NCBI GenBank assembly: GCA_009776725.1
Contig: WRNE01000006.1
Coordinates: 543 to 64,542, forward strand
Length of the DNA: 64,000 bases
From: Coriobacteriia bacterium
GTDB taxonomy: Bacteria; Actinomycetota; Coriobacteriia; Coriobacteriales; UBA8131
Direction of reading: 5' to 3'
Positions 19,618-28,451 of the stretch are shown piece by piece. The notes beneath the pieces were generated by a model that saw nothing but the letters and a program-made list of their open reading frames with translations, was not told the origin of the DNA and ran no database searches. A program made the position numbers and the translations under genes. Position 1 is the first letter of the stretch. Every line of letters begins with the position of its first letter.

Positions 19618-20493
19618 ATGAGTGGTATGTACACAAGCGCCATCAAATTGCATACGACAAAACGGACAATGCTGGACGACCGGCCAGTAATCAATATAAT
19701 ATCCGACAGTATCGGTGACAGCGCAGCAACCATGGCAATTGCCGCTGCCAGCCAATTCTCGGACAACCGATGCCTTATCAACCGTCTGCCAAAAGTCAGC
19801 TCATTGGCCCAGATGGTCCCCTTTATCGATGAGCATTTAAACGATACTAAGGATAATATGATCCTCTTTCATACAATCGCTGACGAACAGCTGCGTGCCG
19901 AGCTGGAAGACTACCTCATGGATAAAGAGGTCGTTGCCGTCGATCTGATAGGCCCAGCTATCGATGCCATAGCACTAGCCACAGGCAGGAATCCTCGCGG
20001 CGAGCCAGGACTGATCCGAGAGACAGACGAGGCTTATTACCGCCGAATAGACGCTATGGAGTTTGCGGTCGAGCATGACGACGGCCGCAATCCGGAGAAT
20101 CTCACAGATGCCCAAATTGTCTTGATTGGGGTCTCCCGGTCGTCAAAGACCCCCTTGTCGATTTACTTGGCAACACTTGGATACAATGTCGCAAACATAC
20201 CCTTGACTTTAGAGAGCGAGCCGCCTAGGCAATTATTCGATGTCGACTTTCGTCGGGTCTTTGGCTTGACTACCGACCCAAATCTATTGTCCGCAATACG
20301 CCAGCGGCGACTAGGCAATGCCTCAGCGGTCGCCCAAAAATACGCAAATATCGACTCTGTGATCGACGACTTGGAACAAGCGCAGAGGGTTATGCGAAAA
20401 ATCGGATGCTTGATAGTGCGCACCGACAACCGGGCTATCGAGGAAGTCGCCCAAGAGATCCTTCGATATTATCATGCAAGTTTTCCTGATTAG
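19618..20493 (+). CDS. ppsR: Pyruvate, phosphate dikinase regulatory protein (DUF299)
   Basis: 291 residues. These bifunctional proteins inactivate PPDK or PEP synthase by ADP-dependent Thr phosphorylation and reactivate it by Pi-dependent dephosphorylation, which makes PPi. The family signatures are visible: INIISDSIGDSAATMA near residue 25 and the P-loop-like GVSRSSKTPLSIYLA near residue 172. The first 20 residues are a variable extension, so a later start is possible. It follows glyQS by 14 bp, a common Firmicutes/Coriobacteriia neighbour. The target enzyme gene is not in the window; a pyrophosphatase gene follows. Confidence 0.93.
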   Translation: MSGMYTSAIKLHTTKRTMLDDRPVINIISDSIGDSAATMAIAAASQFSDNRCLINRLPKVSSLAQMVPFIDEHLNDTKDNMILFHTIADEQLRAELEDYLMDKEVVAVDLIGPAIDAIALATGRNPRGEPGLIRETDEAYYRRIDAMEFAVEHDDGRNPENLTDAQIVLIGVSRSSKTPLSIYLATLGYNVANIPLTLESEPPRQLFDVDFRRVFGLTTDPNLLSAIRQRRLGNASAVAQKYANIDSVIDDLEQAQRVMRKIGCLIVRTDNRAIEEVAQEILRYYHASFPD

Positions 20494-20517
20494 CTGATGC
20501 ATGCTGATCAGCTAATC
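20488..20517 (+). terminator. Hairpin overlapping the ppsR stop codon
   Basis: A perfect 11-bp inverted repeat (20488-20498 with 20507-20517) includes the ppsR stop codon in its left arm. The run of T after it is weak, so it may be a terminator or an mRNA 3'-end stabiliser. Confidence 0.5.
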
Positions 20518-20653
20518 TGTTAAACCTGTCTGAAATATCGGCTCAAAATCAGCAAAACCAAGATAAATGCATCCGAATAACAGCTCTATACCGTCCCTTG
20601 TTGATGTGACGACATAAAGCTGCCCGGACGTAATAAAATAGCCCTAGGAAGAT

Positions 20654-20679
20654 AGCTGTGTCAAAAAACCGATACAGCT
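20654..20679 (+). promoter_or_regulatory. Leader hairpin before hppA
   Basis: A 9-bp stem (20654-20662 with 20671-20679, one G-T pair) closes an AAAAAACC loop 31 bases before the hppA ATG. Function unknown. It lacks a U-tract, so it is probably not a terminator. Confidence 0.35.
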
Positions 20680-20710
20680 GGTGTTATGACTTTAAAGGTG
20701 GGAACCAAAG

Positions 20711-22810
20711 ATGGAAAACTATGTCTGGATCGGTCTAGCAGGGGCATTGCTTGCTTTGTTCTTTGCTTTTTTCCAAAGCCGCAGGGTGATGGCCTTCTCT
20801 GAGGGAAACGAGCTAATGCAAAAGATAGCGGGAGCTATCAGAATGGGGGCAAATGCTTATTTGAAGCGTCAGTACATAACCGTCTCGGTCTTTTATGCGG
20901 TGATGACTGTCATTTTGGTAATCATGGTTTTCCCGGGCTTCATCTCGCCCTTGATGCCGGTGGCTTTCTTGACAGGCGGCTTGTTCAGCATGCTTGCCGG
21001 CTATATAGGGATGCGGGTTGCGACAAACGCCAATGCCAGGACTGCCAATGCAGCCCATCAAAGCATGAACCAAGGACTGCGGGTGGCTTTTGCCTCTGGC
21101 TCTGTCATGGGCTTTACCGTAGTGGGCTTGGGCATCCTTTATATCACTGCCTGGATCCTCGTGATGAAATGGTTTTTTCACTATGATGCAGTCATGGTCG
21201 GCCAGACCATGGTGATGTTTGGCATGGGTGCCTCGGTATTGGCTCTCTTTGCCCGTGTCGGTGGCGGCATCTTCACAAAAGCGGCTGATGTGGGTGCCGA
21301 CCTGGTGGGGAAGCTGGAAGCTGAGATTCCCGAGGACGACCCGCGCAACCCGGCCGTGATAGCCGATAATGTCGGTGACAATGTGGGCGACGTTGCCGGG
21401 ATGGGCGCCGACCTATATGAAAGCTACGTGGGGGCATTGCTAGCTACTTTTGCGATCGGGGTTGCAGCAGGATATGGTTGGGAGGGTATTGTGTTGCCCA
21501 TTACCATTGCTGTCTTTGGCATCTTAGCCAGCGTCTTTGGTTCGTTCTTGGTCCGCACAAAAGAAGGCGCCGACCAAAAGTCCCTGCTTCGCTCGCTGCG
21601 CACTGGGACTTATACAGCAACTATTATCTCGGCAATCGCAGCCGGCCCGATCACCTGGTGGGTCCTTCCAGAGAACTGGCTGGGGCTTTGGGTGTCTATA
21701 CTTTCCGGTTTGATCGGTGGAAGCCTGATCGCCTTCTTTACTGAGTACTTCACATCATCGACATACAAGCCCATCCAAAACCTGACAGTGGCAACCGACG
21801 CCGGCCCGGCTACAGTGATCATTGGCGGCTTGTCGCTAGGCATGCAGTCTACAGTTGCCCCGGTCCTGGTCGTTGCCGCCTCGATCCTGGTCAGCTTCTT
21901 GGCATCTGGCGGTACCTTGGAGACTAGCTCGGCGGTCTATGCGATCAGCTTTAGCAAGGGGCTGTACGGGATCGGCTTGGCAGCTGTCGGCATGCTTTCC
22001 ACCTTAGGCATTACTTTAGCCTGCGACGCTTATGGAGCGGTTGCTGACAACGCCGGCGGTATAGCTGAGATGGCTGGTCTGGGCGAAGAGGTACGCGAGC
22101 GCACAGACGCTCTAGATGCTTTAGGGAACACCACCGCCGCCACCGGCAAAGGCTTCGCTATCGGATCGGCAGCACTGACTGCCTTGGCCTTGCTGGTGTC
22201 GTATGTCGATATTGCCTCTGCCAAGCTCGACCATGCCCCCGATTTCAGCCTGCTTAACCCCTCTGTGCTGATTGGTATATTTATTGGTAGCATGCTAGTC
22301 AATGTGTTTAGCGCCCTCACGATGAGCGCCGTGCAGCGGTCAGCCCAAAGCATCGTCAACGAAGTGCGCCGGCAGTTCTCCGAAATCACCGGCCTGCTGG
22401 AGGGCACTGCCGACCCGGACTACGAGACATGCGTCGACCTTTGCACAAAAAGCGCGCTGCGGGAGATGGTCCTGCCCTCGCTCCTAGGCATTATCGTGCC
22501 CATACTGACCGGGCTGGTTGTCGGCGTCGAGGGAGTCGTTGGGCTTTTGGGCGGGGCGACAGTGGTTGGCTTTACAATGGCCAACTTCATGTCCAACGCC
22601 GGTGGCGCCTGGGACAACCTGAAAAAATACATTGCCGCCGGTAACCATGGAGGCAAGGGCAGCGAAAACCACAAGGCAGCTGTGATTGGCGACACTGTGG
22701 GGGATCCTTTTAAAGACACCTCCGGCCCCAGCTTGAATATCCTGATCAAGCTGGTCTCAACCGTGTCAATCGTCTTCTCGGGAGTCATCGTGAGCTTCTC
22801 CATATTTTAA
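20711..22810 (+). CDS. hppA: Membrane-bound proton/sodium-pumping pyrophosphatase
   Basis: 699 residues, about 16 hydrophobic helices. The enzyme couples pyrophosphate hydrolysis to ion export. The PPi site acids are visible in [20 protein letters not shown] and the following ADLYESY, and in the C-terminal block [19 protein letters not shown]. The [14 protein letters not shown] stretch has Ala where K+-independent enzymes have Lys (NTTK), so I predict a K+-dependent enzyme. H+ versus Na+ cannot be decided by eye. Good ribosome site AAAGGTGGG. Follows ppsR, with a 217-bp gap. Confidence 0.97.
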   Translation: MENYVWIGLAGALLALFFAFFQSRRVMAFSEGNELMQKIAGAIRMGANAYLKRQYITVSVFYAVMTVILVIMVFPGFISPLMPVAFLTGGLFSMLAGYIGMRVATNANARTANAAHQSMNQGLRVAFASGSVMGFTVVGLGILYITAWILVMKWFFHYDAVMVGQTMVMFGMGASVLALFARVGGGIFTKAADVGADLVGKLEAEIPEDDPRNPAVIADNVGDNVGDVAGMGADLYESYVGALLATFAIGVAAGYGWEGIVLPITIAVFGILASVFGSFLVRTKEGADQKSLLRSLRTGTYTATIISAIAAGPITWWVLPENWLGLWVSILSGLIGGSLIAFFTEYFTSSTYKPIQNLTVATDAGPATVIIGGLSLGMQSTVAPVLVVAASILVSFLASGGTLETSSAVYAISFSKGLYGIGLAAVGMLSTLGITLACDAYGAVADNAGGIAEMAGLGEEVRERTDALDALGNTTAATGKGFAIGSAALTALALLVSYVDIASAKLDHAPDFSLLNPSVLIGIFIGSMLVNVFSALTMSAVQRSAQSIVNEVRRQFSEITGLLEGTADPDYETCVDLCTKSALREMVLPSLLGIIVPILTGLVVGVEGVVGLLGGATVVGFTMANFMSNAGGAWDNLKKYIAAGNHGGKGSENHKAAVIGDTVGDPFKDTSGPSLNILIKLVSTVSIVFSGVIVSFSIF

Positions 22811-22946
22811 TGTGGAGAAGGACGCGCTGTCTAAACCAAATAGAAAGCCGGTTTTTCCTGTCAGTCCAAACAAGCCTTGTCTTGCCCGATTGTCAGGCTA
22901 TGTTGTATCATAGCGGTTCATGTTTTAACGTTTAAGGAGTTAGGCT

Positions 22947-23195
22947 TTGAGTCCTTTATTAATTACAGTTTTAGTCATCTGGGCAATTTCCGGCGTCGGA
23001 TTGATCATTTTCGTGCTTTTGCATTCCGGCAAGGGCACGGGGCTTTCTGACGTGATTGCCGGCCAAGTCTACAACAGCCCGGTGGGGTCTGGGATTATCG
23101 AGAAGAACCTGAACCGTATCACCATCACTTTAGCGATAATCTTCTTCATCACCTTGCTGGTTTTAATGCTTCTTTATCCAAAGGGAACTATCTAG
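22947..23195 (+). CDS. secG: Protein translocase subunit SecG
   Basis: 82 residues, TTG start with AAGGAG 8 bases upstream. Two membrane helices (residues 3-24 and 55-77) flank the conserved loop VLLHSGKGTGLSDVI, typical of SecG. It assists SecYE during preprotein export. A possible promoter, TTGCCC and TATCAT with 18-bp spacing, lies about 40 bp upstream. tRNA-Leu follows within 28 bp. Confidence 0.93.
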   Translation: MSPLLITVLVIWAISGVGLIIFVLLHSGKGTGLSDVIAGQVYNSPVGSGIIEKNLNRITITLAIIFFITLLVLMLLYPKGTI

Positions 23196-23222
23196 TAGTT
23201 CGCAGGCTGCATCATTCGTCGT

Positions 23223-23310
23223 GTCGGAGTGGTGGAAATGGCAGACACGCTAGCTTGAGGTGCTAGTGCTCGTAACGGGTGTGCGGGTTCAAATCCCGCC
23301 TCCGACACCA
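23223..23310 (+). tRNA. tRNA-Leu (GAG)
   Basis: 88 bases including encoded CCA. The acceptor stem GTCGGAG/CTCCGAC, anticodon stem CTAGC/GCTAG with loop TTGAGGT (anticodon GAG), long variable arm and T arm GCGGG-TTCAAAT-CCCGC all pair. Confidence 0.97.
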
Positions 23311-23327
23311 ACAAGAACGGTAATCGC

Positions 23328-24035
23328 ATGACTATCAAAGCGGTTTTTTTCGATGCCGGGCAGACTTTGGTACATCCCGTGCCAGATGGAGCCGGCTTTA
23401 GCGCGGTGGGCCGTGAGCTGGGCTTTGAGATCAGCTGGGAGGCGATCTCTGCGTCGAATTCCCAAATGTATGCGCGTTACAACGAGTACTACGAAAACGA
23501 TCCGAGCTTTTGGGACGACCAAAGCCGGGCGCGTGCTGTATGGGTAGACGCCTACACCCTGCTTTACCAGTTGCTTGGGACTGGGGACAAGGCTCTGCAA
23601 CTGGCGAATATGGCCTATGACTTCTATTTCAACCCTGGTGCCTGGTATGCCTATGAGGATGTGGAGAAGAACTTGGCTGACCTCTCTGCCCGAGGCTTGA
23701 AGCTAGGCTTGATCTCTAACTGGGACAAGTCGCTCGTTCCAGTGATGAGGGATCTAGGGCTAGATCAATATTTTACTATAATGATATCTTCTACCGACGT
23801 CGGCATGCACAAGCCAGACGCTGCCATATTCCACTATGCCTTAGGCCAGCTAGACGTTTTGCCACAAGAGGCCATACATGTCGGAGACCATCTGACAGCC
23901 GATGTCCAAGGCGCTTTAGACGCCGGCCTTCACGCTGTCTACATTGACCGCTATGAAAGCCATCCAGAATACGGCTTGGCACCGCGCATCGAGCTGCTTG
24001 ACCCCTTGTTAGGCATCATCGAGCAGCTTGACTGA
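23328..24035 (+). CDS. HAD-family hydrolase (subfamily IA)
   Basis: 235 residues. Rossmann-like HAD fold with a helical cap (about residues 20-95). Motif I is FFDAGQTL: the nucleophile Asp is present, but the usual second Asp two residues on is Gly, as in haloacid-dehalogenase-like members. Motif II is LISNWDKS, motif III Lys is in MHKPDAAIF, and motif IV is HVGDHLTADVQGA. The substrate is unknown. The ATG is only 17 bases after tRNA-Leu and has no clear ribosome site, so co-transcription with the tRNA is likely. Confidence 0.88.
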   Translation: MTIKAVFFDAGQTLVHPVPDGAGFSAVGRELGFEISWEAISASNSQMYARYNEYYENDPSFWDDQSRARAVWVDAYTLLYQLLGTGDKALQLANMAYDFYFNPGAWYAYEDVEKNLADLSARGLKLGLISNWDKSLVPVMRDLGLDQYFTIMISSTDVGMHKPDAAIFHYALGQLDVLPQEAIHVGDHLTADVQGALDAGLHAVYIDRYESHPEYGLAPRIELLDPLLGIIEQLD

Positions 24036-24083
24036 GCCAATAGAGCCTATAGCAGCCTTCGCCAAGCGACCAAATACCGTTTA

Positions 24084-24629
24084 TTAGTTGAACAAGACAC
24101 AGCTCACATAGGCTAGAGTGGCTGGGCCGTGGTAGTAAGGGATCTGGGCGATGTCACAGACTTCTGACACCATCAGGCCTAAGGCTTCCATGGAGGGGAA
24201 GATCTTGTCTGGGAAGCGGCACTCAGCATCTGGATATGTGCAGTTGGGACAAATCGAGCAAGAGCCAGAGCCGACAAGCAAGACGGTCTCCCGGTCTAAG
24301 CCGGTCTCACGCACCTTGTCGACTAAGCTGTTGAAGCGCTCGCGGTGAGTCATAGCCGTTTGCAAGGTGGTGTCGAAATCGAACTCGTCCTCCATCAGGG
24401 CGACAGTTTGGAAAACAATGCCAGAGGCATATTGTTTGAACTTCTCGTTCGAGTCCTCGATCTCTCCGCAGCCAGGAGGACATGCCCAGTTCTTATTATA
24501 GGAATGGCATTTGTCGGCCGCGCACATGTCTCGGACCTCGTCGCGCGCGACAAGCCGGAGGGGGTCAAAAGTCCCTTGGAACTCAAAGCCAGACTCAGTC
24601 ACCATTTGTTGCATTTGCTCGATTTGCAT
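24084..24629 (-). CDS. DUF2284 predicted metal-binding protein
   Basis: 181 residues. Cysteine-rich: CHSYNKNWACPPGCG near residue 42 and CSICPNCTYPDAECRFP near residue 130, the two clusters typical of DUF2284 and able to hold metal or Fe-S. DUF2284 genes are often found beside corrinoid methyltransferase activators. Here it lies 38 bp downstream of the RACo-type gene on the same strand, so the two probably form an operon. AAAGG ribosome site upstream. A redox or maturation role in corrinoid activation is inferred from context. Confidence 0.88.
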   Translation of the reverse strand: MQIEQMQQMVTESGFEFQGTFDPLRLVARDEVRDMCAADKCHSYNKNWACPPGCGEIEDSNEKFKQYASGIVFQTVALMEDEFDFDTTLQTAMTHRERFNSLVDKVRETGLDRETVLLVGSGSCSICPNCTYPDAECRFPDKIFPSMEALGLMVSEVCDIAQIPYYHGPATLAYVSCVLFN

Positions 24630-24667
24630 TATGTGCCTTTCTGCAGAGATGCATTGACAGTCGGTTG

Positions 24668-26194
24668 TCAGTCTTCAGGAAACATCATGTTCTCAACGAA
24701 ATACTCGTTGAATTTCGGGCTGAGCGACAATTCGATATACTCGGCCAAGTCATGGATGTTTTGGGTGTCGTTCCGGGCTGCTGAGCTAAGGAGCACGGCC
24801 GAAGCACCTTCGACGGAGCTGTTCCCTATCGAGTTGGTACGGTCAAGCCAGGCTTTCGGGAAGAGGCCAAGAATAGCAGCGCTCTCTTTATTGATGTACT
24901 TGCCAAAGCCGCCAGCGATGTCTAAGTGGTCAATATCGTCGATGCCAATGCCTGCAGTGTCTAATAAGACCATCAGCCCAGAGTAGACCGCGGAGATGCC
25001 TAGCTGGATGTTCCTGATGTCCTTTTGGGTGAGATAGAGGCTTTTATCCTCAGTCAGATAAAAAACCGACACGCCGTCTTCCTCGCCCAAGCGGTCAGCA
25101 TATTTGGGACATTCGTCAGCTGAGTACAAATAGCCTGTCTCGTCGAATATGCCGTTTTTATACAGACAAGCCGCAATGTCGATGATTCCGGTCCCACAGA
25201 GCCCTTTGGGCTCTGCCCCGCCGATTGTGTCAAACTTTAAAACACCGTCTTCTTCCCAGGCCACCGAGATGGCTCCTGGCAAAGCGGCCATGCCAAAGTG
25301 GATGTTGGCCCCTTCGAACACGGGCCCGGCAGCGGTCGCGCAGGCGATGATGCCGTTCTTATCCCCCAAAGCCATTTCCCCATTGGTGCCCAGATCGATC
25401 AAGACCTGCTTCCTTTCAGCCTTGTGCATGTCGCTCGCGATTATCCCTGCGGTAATGTCGCCGCCGACATAGGAGGCCAGGCAGGGGGTGAACCAGACCT
25501 GGCAAGGAATGTTTAGGAGGGGCAGGTCGTGGTAGTCTCCAAATAAACTAAGAGGGGTAAAGGGGTTGACGCCGATGCTGTCTGGGGCAAGCCCTGCCGC
25601 AATGTGCTGCATGACAGTGTTGGCTGCAATGGTGAAGTCACTTATGTCGCGGCGTCTTCTGCGAGCTGTCGAGAGCAGCTCGTCTACCATTTGGTTAATG
25701 GCGTCCAGCACTGCTTCTTGCATCGCCTCCAGCTTGCCGTCGACACTGGCGTCGATGCGGCTGATCACGTCCGCTCCCCAGACTGCCTGGGGGTTGATCC
25801 TCGCAGCAGATGCCAGCAAGCTGCCGTCAGAACGGTCGAACAGACGACAGGCCAATGTAGTCGTACCGATATCGAGCGCTATGCCCAGGCCAGTCAAGCC
25901 GGTATCGGGGACATAGCTAGACACCAAGGCGTCTTCTTCGATAATCATCGTCTGGGGGCCTGCTAGCTCTATGATCATTTGGTCGCTGACATGGGTGCGG
26001 CAAGCTAGCCGCAACCCGCTGATACCGCCTTCGTGCACATAGACCATGCACTTACCGCAGGTCCCGTTGCCCCCGCATGTCGCTGAGATCACCAACTTGG
26101 CTTCTTGGATAACCTCCAGGACGGTTTTTTCAGAGTCCGCCTCAACTAGCAGCTCGTCGTCTTCTGTTCTGATTGTGATTTGGTATGTGGACAT
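24668..26194 (-). CDS. Corrinoid activation protein, RACo type (ASKHA with [2Fe-2S])
   Basis: 508 residues from ATG 26194, which has AAGGAG upstream; the open frame runs further up without a site. The N-terminal plant-type [2Fe-2S] domain has Cys ligands in ATCGGNGTCGKC and LACRTH. A linker leads to an ASKHA ATPase domain (DUF4445): GIALDIGTTTLACRLFD, QVLIDLGTNGEMAL, GTGIIDIAA and DIAGGFGKYINKE. RACo-type proteins use ATP to reduce inactive Co(II) corrinoids to Co(I). The likely client is the corrinoid protein encoded divergently at 26616. Confidence 0.93.
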   Translation of the reverse strand: MSTYQITIRTEDDELLVEADSEKTVLEVIQEAKLVISATCGGNGTCGKCMVYVHEGGISGLRLACRTHVSDQMIIELAGPQTMIIEEDALVSSYVPDTGLTGLGIALDIGTTTLACRLFDRSDGSLLASAARINPQAVWGADVISRIDASVDGKLEAMQEAVLDAINQMVDELLSTARRRRRDISDFTIAANTVMQHIAAGLAPDSIGVNPFTPLSLFGDYHDLPLLNIPCQVWFTPCLASYVGGDITAGIIASDMHKAERKQVLIDLGTNGEMALGDKNGIIACATAAGPVFEGANIHFGMAALPGAISVAWEEDGVLKFDTIGGAEPKGLCGTGIIDIAACLYKNGIFDETGYLYSADECPKYADRLGEEDGVSVFYLTEDKSLYLTQKDIRNIQLGISAVYSGLMVLLDTAGIGIDDIDHLDIAGGFGKYINKESAAILGLFPKAWLDRTNSIGNSSVEGASAVLLSSAARNDTQNIHDLAEYIELSLSPKFNEYFVENMMFPED

Positions 26195-26615
26195 GATACT
26201 CCTTACATGCTTGTTATAACGAAAGCCATCTAGACCAATCCTCTTAGATAAAACCAATATATCAATTATCCTCCCTCTCCGGTAGCGATATCAGGTATGA
26301 TTTTGCCGTGCCAAAAAGACCTCGGCACAGGCTTGTTCTCAAGTCTTGGCCTAAGTGACGGCCGGGTATTCGTCGGGAAACAGGCAACGTGGGTCCTGCC
26401 TCGCTTGGTTTCAATGGTGAAAGTGCAAAAATCAAAGCTATTTGTCACCGTTACGTTAAAATACTTTAGCAGCATTGTTTATAGATTCAGGTATTCGTGT
26501 ACAGATTGCACATTTAAAACCAGTCCCGATTTTATCGGCTTCTTTAAGGGATAAGATAACAGCACTGATAAACGGGGAGGTTTTCCCCATCTATGTATTT
26601 CCGAAGGGAGTGCAA
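26195..26615. other. Structured divergent intergenic region
   Basis: 421 bases between the divergent RACo and corrinoid-protein genes. 26310-26410 has several short inverted repeats (GTGCC...GGCAC, GGCA...TGCC), so a structured leader RNA is possible. I do not see the conserved B12-box GCCACTG of cobalamin riboswitches or another riboswitch core I can name. Confidence 0.35.
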
Positions 26616-27245
26616 ATGGCAATTTTAGATGACATTTCGGCGGCAGTCCAAGCTGGTAAGAGGAAGGACGTCGAGGAGCTGGTACAGAAGGCAATCGATG
26701 AGGGAACATCCGCACAGGATATTCTCAACGGTGGTCTTTTGGCAGCCATGGAGATCATTGGTCCGAAGTTCAAGAACAATGAGATCTTCGTACCTGAGGT
26801 TCTGGTTGCTGCTCGCGCCATGAACGCTGGTACTGCTCTGCTGAAGCCGCTCTTGGTTGAGAGTGGTGTCAAGCCGATCGGCAAGGCCGTCATCGGTACT
26901 GTTAAGGGCGACATGCATGATATTGGCAAGAACCTTGTCCGTATGATGATCGAGGGCGCGAACGTCGATATCACCGATCTCGGTGTTGACGTTGCCCCGG
27001 AAGTCTTCGCAGACTTCGTCAAGGACAATCCAGATCTTGACCTCGTATGCTTAAGCGCTCTGCTGACCACCACCCTGCCGAGCATGGCTGACTGCGTCAA
27101 GGCAGTCAAGGAGACTGGTGCCCCAGTGAAGATCCTTATCGGTGGCGCTCCTGTCACCCAGGAACTCGCTGACGAGCTCGGTGTCCAGGGCTATGCTCCT
27201 GATGCTGGTTCAGCTGCCGCCAAGGCTGCTGAAATGCTTGCCTAA
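26616..27245 (+). CDS. Corrinoid (B12-binding) methyltransferase protein, MtaC/MtbC-like
   Basis: 209 residues from ATG 26616 with AAGGGAG upstream. The N-terminal helical cap (residues 1-85) is followed by a Rossmann-like B12 domain. The base-off/His-on signature is complete: GDMHDIGKNL (His101 ligates cobalt), SALLTTT near 148 and GGAP near 176. These proteins carry a methyl group between a substrate-specific methyltransferase and a second acceptor. No such methyltransferase is in the window. Codon use is more biased than in the neighbours, suggesting strong expression. It ends at a bidirectional terminator. Confidence 0.95.
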   Translation: MAILDDISAAVQAGKRKDVEELVQKAIDEGTSAQDILNGGLLAAMEIIGPKFKNNEIFVPEVLVAARAMNAGTALLKPLLVESGVKPIGKAVIGTVKGDMHDIGKNLVRMMIEGANVDITDLGVDVAPEVFADFVKDNPDLDLVCLSALLTTTLPSMADCVKAVKETGAPVKILIGGAPVTQELADELGVQGYAPDAGSAAAKAAEMLA

Positions 27246-27279
27246 TCAAATAGGCATTGTCATTTTAAAGCGACAATAG

Positions 27280-27312
27280 AAAAAGGCCGGGTTTTATACC
27301 CGGCCTTTTTAA
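27280..27312. terminator. Bidirectional terminator between corrinoid gene and hypE
   Basis: A perfect 13-bp stem (27280-27292 with 298-310 of the same kilobase) starts with AAAAA and ends with TTTTT, so it can stop transcription from both sides. It lies between two convergent genes. Confidence 0.9.
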
Positions 27313-27356
27313 GTTGCAAGAGTCTGCCAGTCAAGCAGCTCAGAACAGGGCCGTCG

Positions 27357-28385
27357 TCAACAAATCCGCGGAAGCTGCTCGCCAACCAAGACGTCTAAGA
27401 CCCTAGTTGCCCCTAATGCTGTGCGTACCCAGGCAGCCGGCATGCCTGGGGCCGGCCTGGAGCAGACCTCTCCAATGATGGCTGCGTCTTTTCCATAAGG
27501 ATGGCTTCGCATTGCTGCTATCGCAGCATCAGCCTCGTCGGCAGGGACCACGGCTACCATCTTTCCTTCATTGGCAATTTGAAAAACATCGAAGCCGAGC
27601 ATTTCTGCAGCTCCCCGGACAGCGTCTTTGACCGGCACCTCGGCTTCGTCAATGACCATCGAGGTCCGGCTTTGCTCCGCTAGCTCGTTGATCGTGGAAG
27701 CCAAGCCACCACGCGTCGGGTCGCGAAAGCACCGCGTATGCGGGGCTGCCTCTAGTACTGCTGCTACCAGCTTGTTCAATGGCGCGACATCGCTTGTGAT
27801 TCCTGTGGAGAAGCCCAAGCCCTCGCGCGCGCTAATGACTGCTATGCCATGGTCGCCAATGGTTCCAGAGAGCAGGATCTTATCCCCATAACGACAATTC
27901 CTGCCACTCAGGGCCTCTCGGTTGTCCAAGACCCCGATACCAGATGAGTTGATGTAGATGCCGTCCCCGTTTCCCCTGGGCACCACTTTTGTGTCGCCAG
28001 TGACGATCATCACCTGGGCCTCCATCGCTGTCAGAGCGATCGACCGGCAGATTTTTTCGAGGTCGGCCAGCGGCAGGCCCTCTTCTAAGATGAACGACAT
28101 GGACAGCCATAAGGCGATCGCCCCGGATGTCGCCAGGTCGTTGACGGTGCCGCAGACCGACAGACGGCCGATGTCGCCGCCGGGGAAGAATAGAGGGGTA
28201 ATCACGAAGCTGTCGGTGGTAAAAGCCAGGTTATCGATCGAGTCAGGAACGCGAAGTATCGCACTGTCGTCTCCTGACTGGAGCTCTGACGCCCCGTAGC
28301 TAGTCACGAAATACTCGGCTATCAGCTCGCGCATCATCACGCCGCCACTGCCATGAGCCATCACGATTTGGTCTAAACTGTCCAT
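27357..28385 (-). CDS. hypE: Hydrogenase maturation protein HypE
   Basis: 342 residues from ATG 28385, preceded by GGGAGG; a GTG 27 bases upstream has no site. HypE dehydrates the carbamoyl group on its C-terminal Cys to a cyano ligand for the Fe of [NiFe] hydrogenase. The protein ends in PRIC, the required C-terminal cysteine. The N-terminus has MAHGSGGVMMRELI and QSGDDSAIL, and the ATP-binding motif DPTRGGLASTINELA is central. It is the last gene of the nikR-hypF-hypC-hypD-hypE series. Confidence 0.96.
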   Translation of the reverse strand: MDSLDQIVMAHGSGGVMMRELIAEYFVTSYGASELQSGDDSAILRVPDSIDNLAFTTDSFVITPLFFPGGDIGRLSVCGTVNDLATSGAIALWLSMSFILEEGLPLADLEKICRSIALTAMEAQVMIVTGDTKVVPRGNGDGIYINSSGIGVLDNREALSGRNCRYGDKILLSGTIGDHGIAVISAREGLGFSTGITSDVAPLNKLVAAVLEAAPHTRCFRDPTRGGLASTINELAEQSRTSMVIDEAEVPVKDAVRGAAEMLGFDVFQIANEGKMVAVVPADEADAAIAAMRSHPYGKDAAIIGEVCSRPAPGMPAAWVRTALGATRVLDVLVGEQLPRIC

Positions 28386-28451
28386 AGTCCTCCCTGGTTT
28401 TTTACTGGCCACAAGCCTGGTAAAAATGGGTTTTGTCTTTATTAAAGGCGC

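Noticed and set aside
24345-24986. 213-codon plus-strand frame
   Set aside because: It lies opposite the DUF2284 and RACo-type genes, whose domain motifs are certain; its product has no recognisable feature.
26300-26440. Cobalamin riboswitch ahead of the corrinoid gene
   Set aside because: A GGGAA...GG pattern is present, but the conserved B12 box and the CCCGCNACUG core are not.
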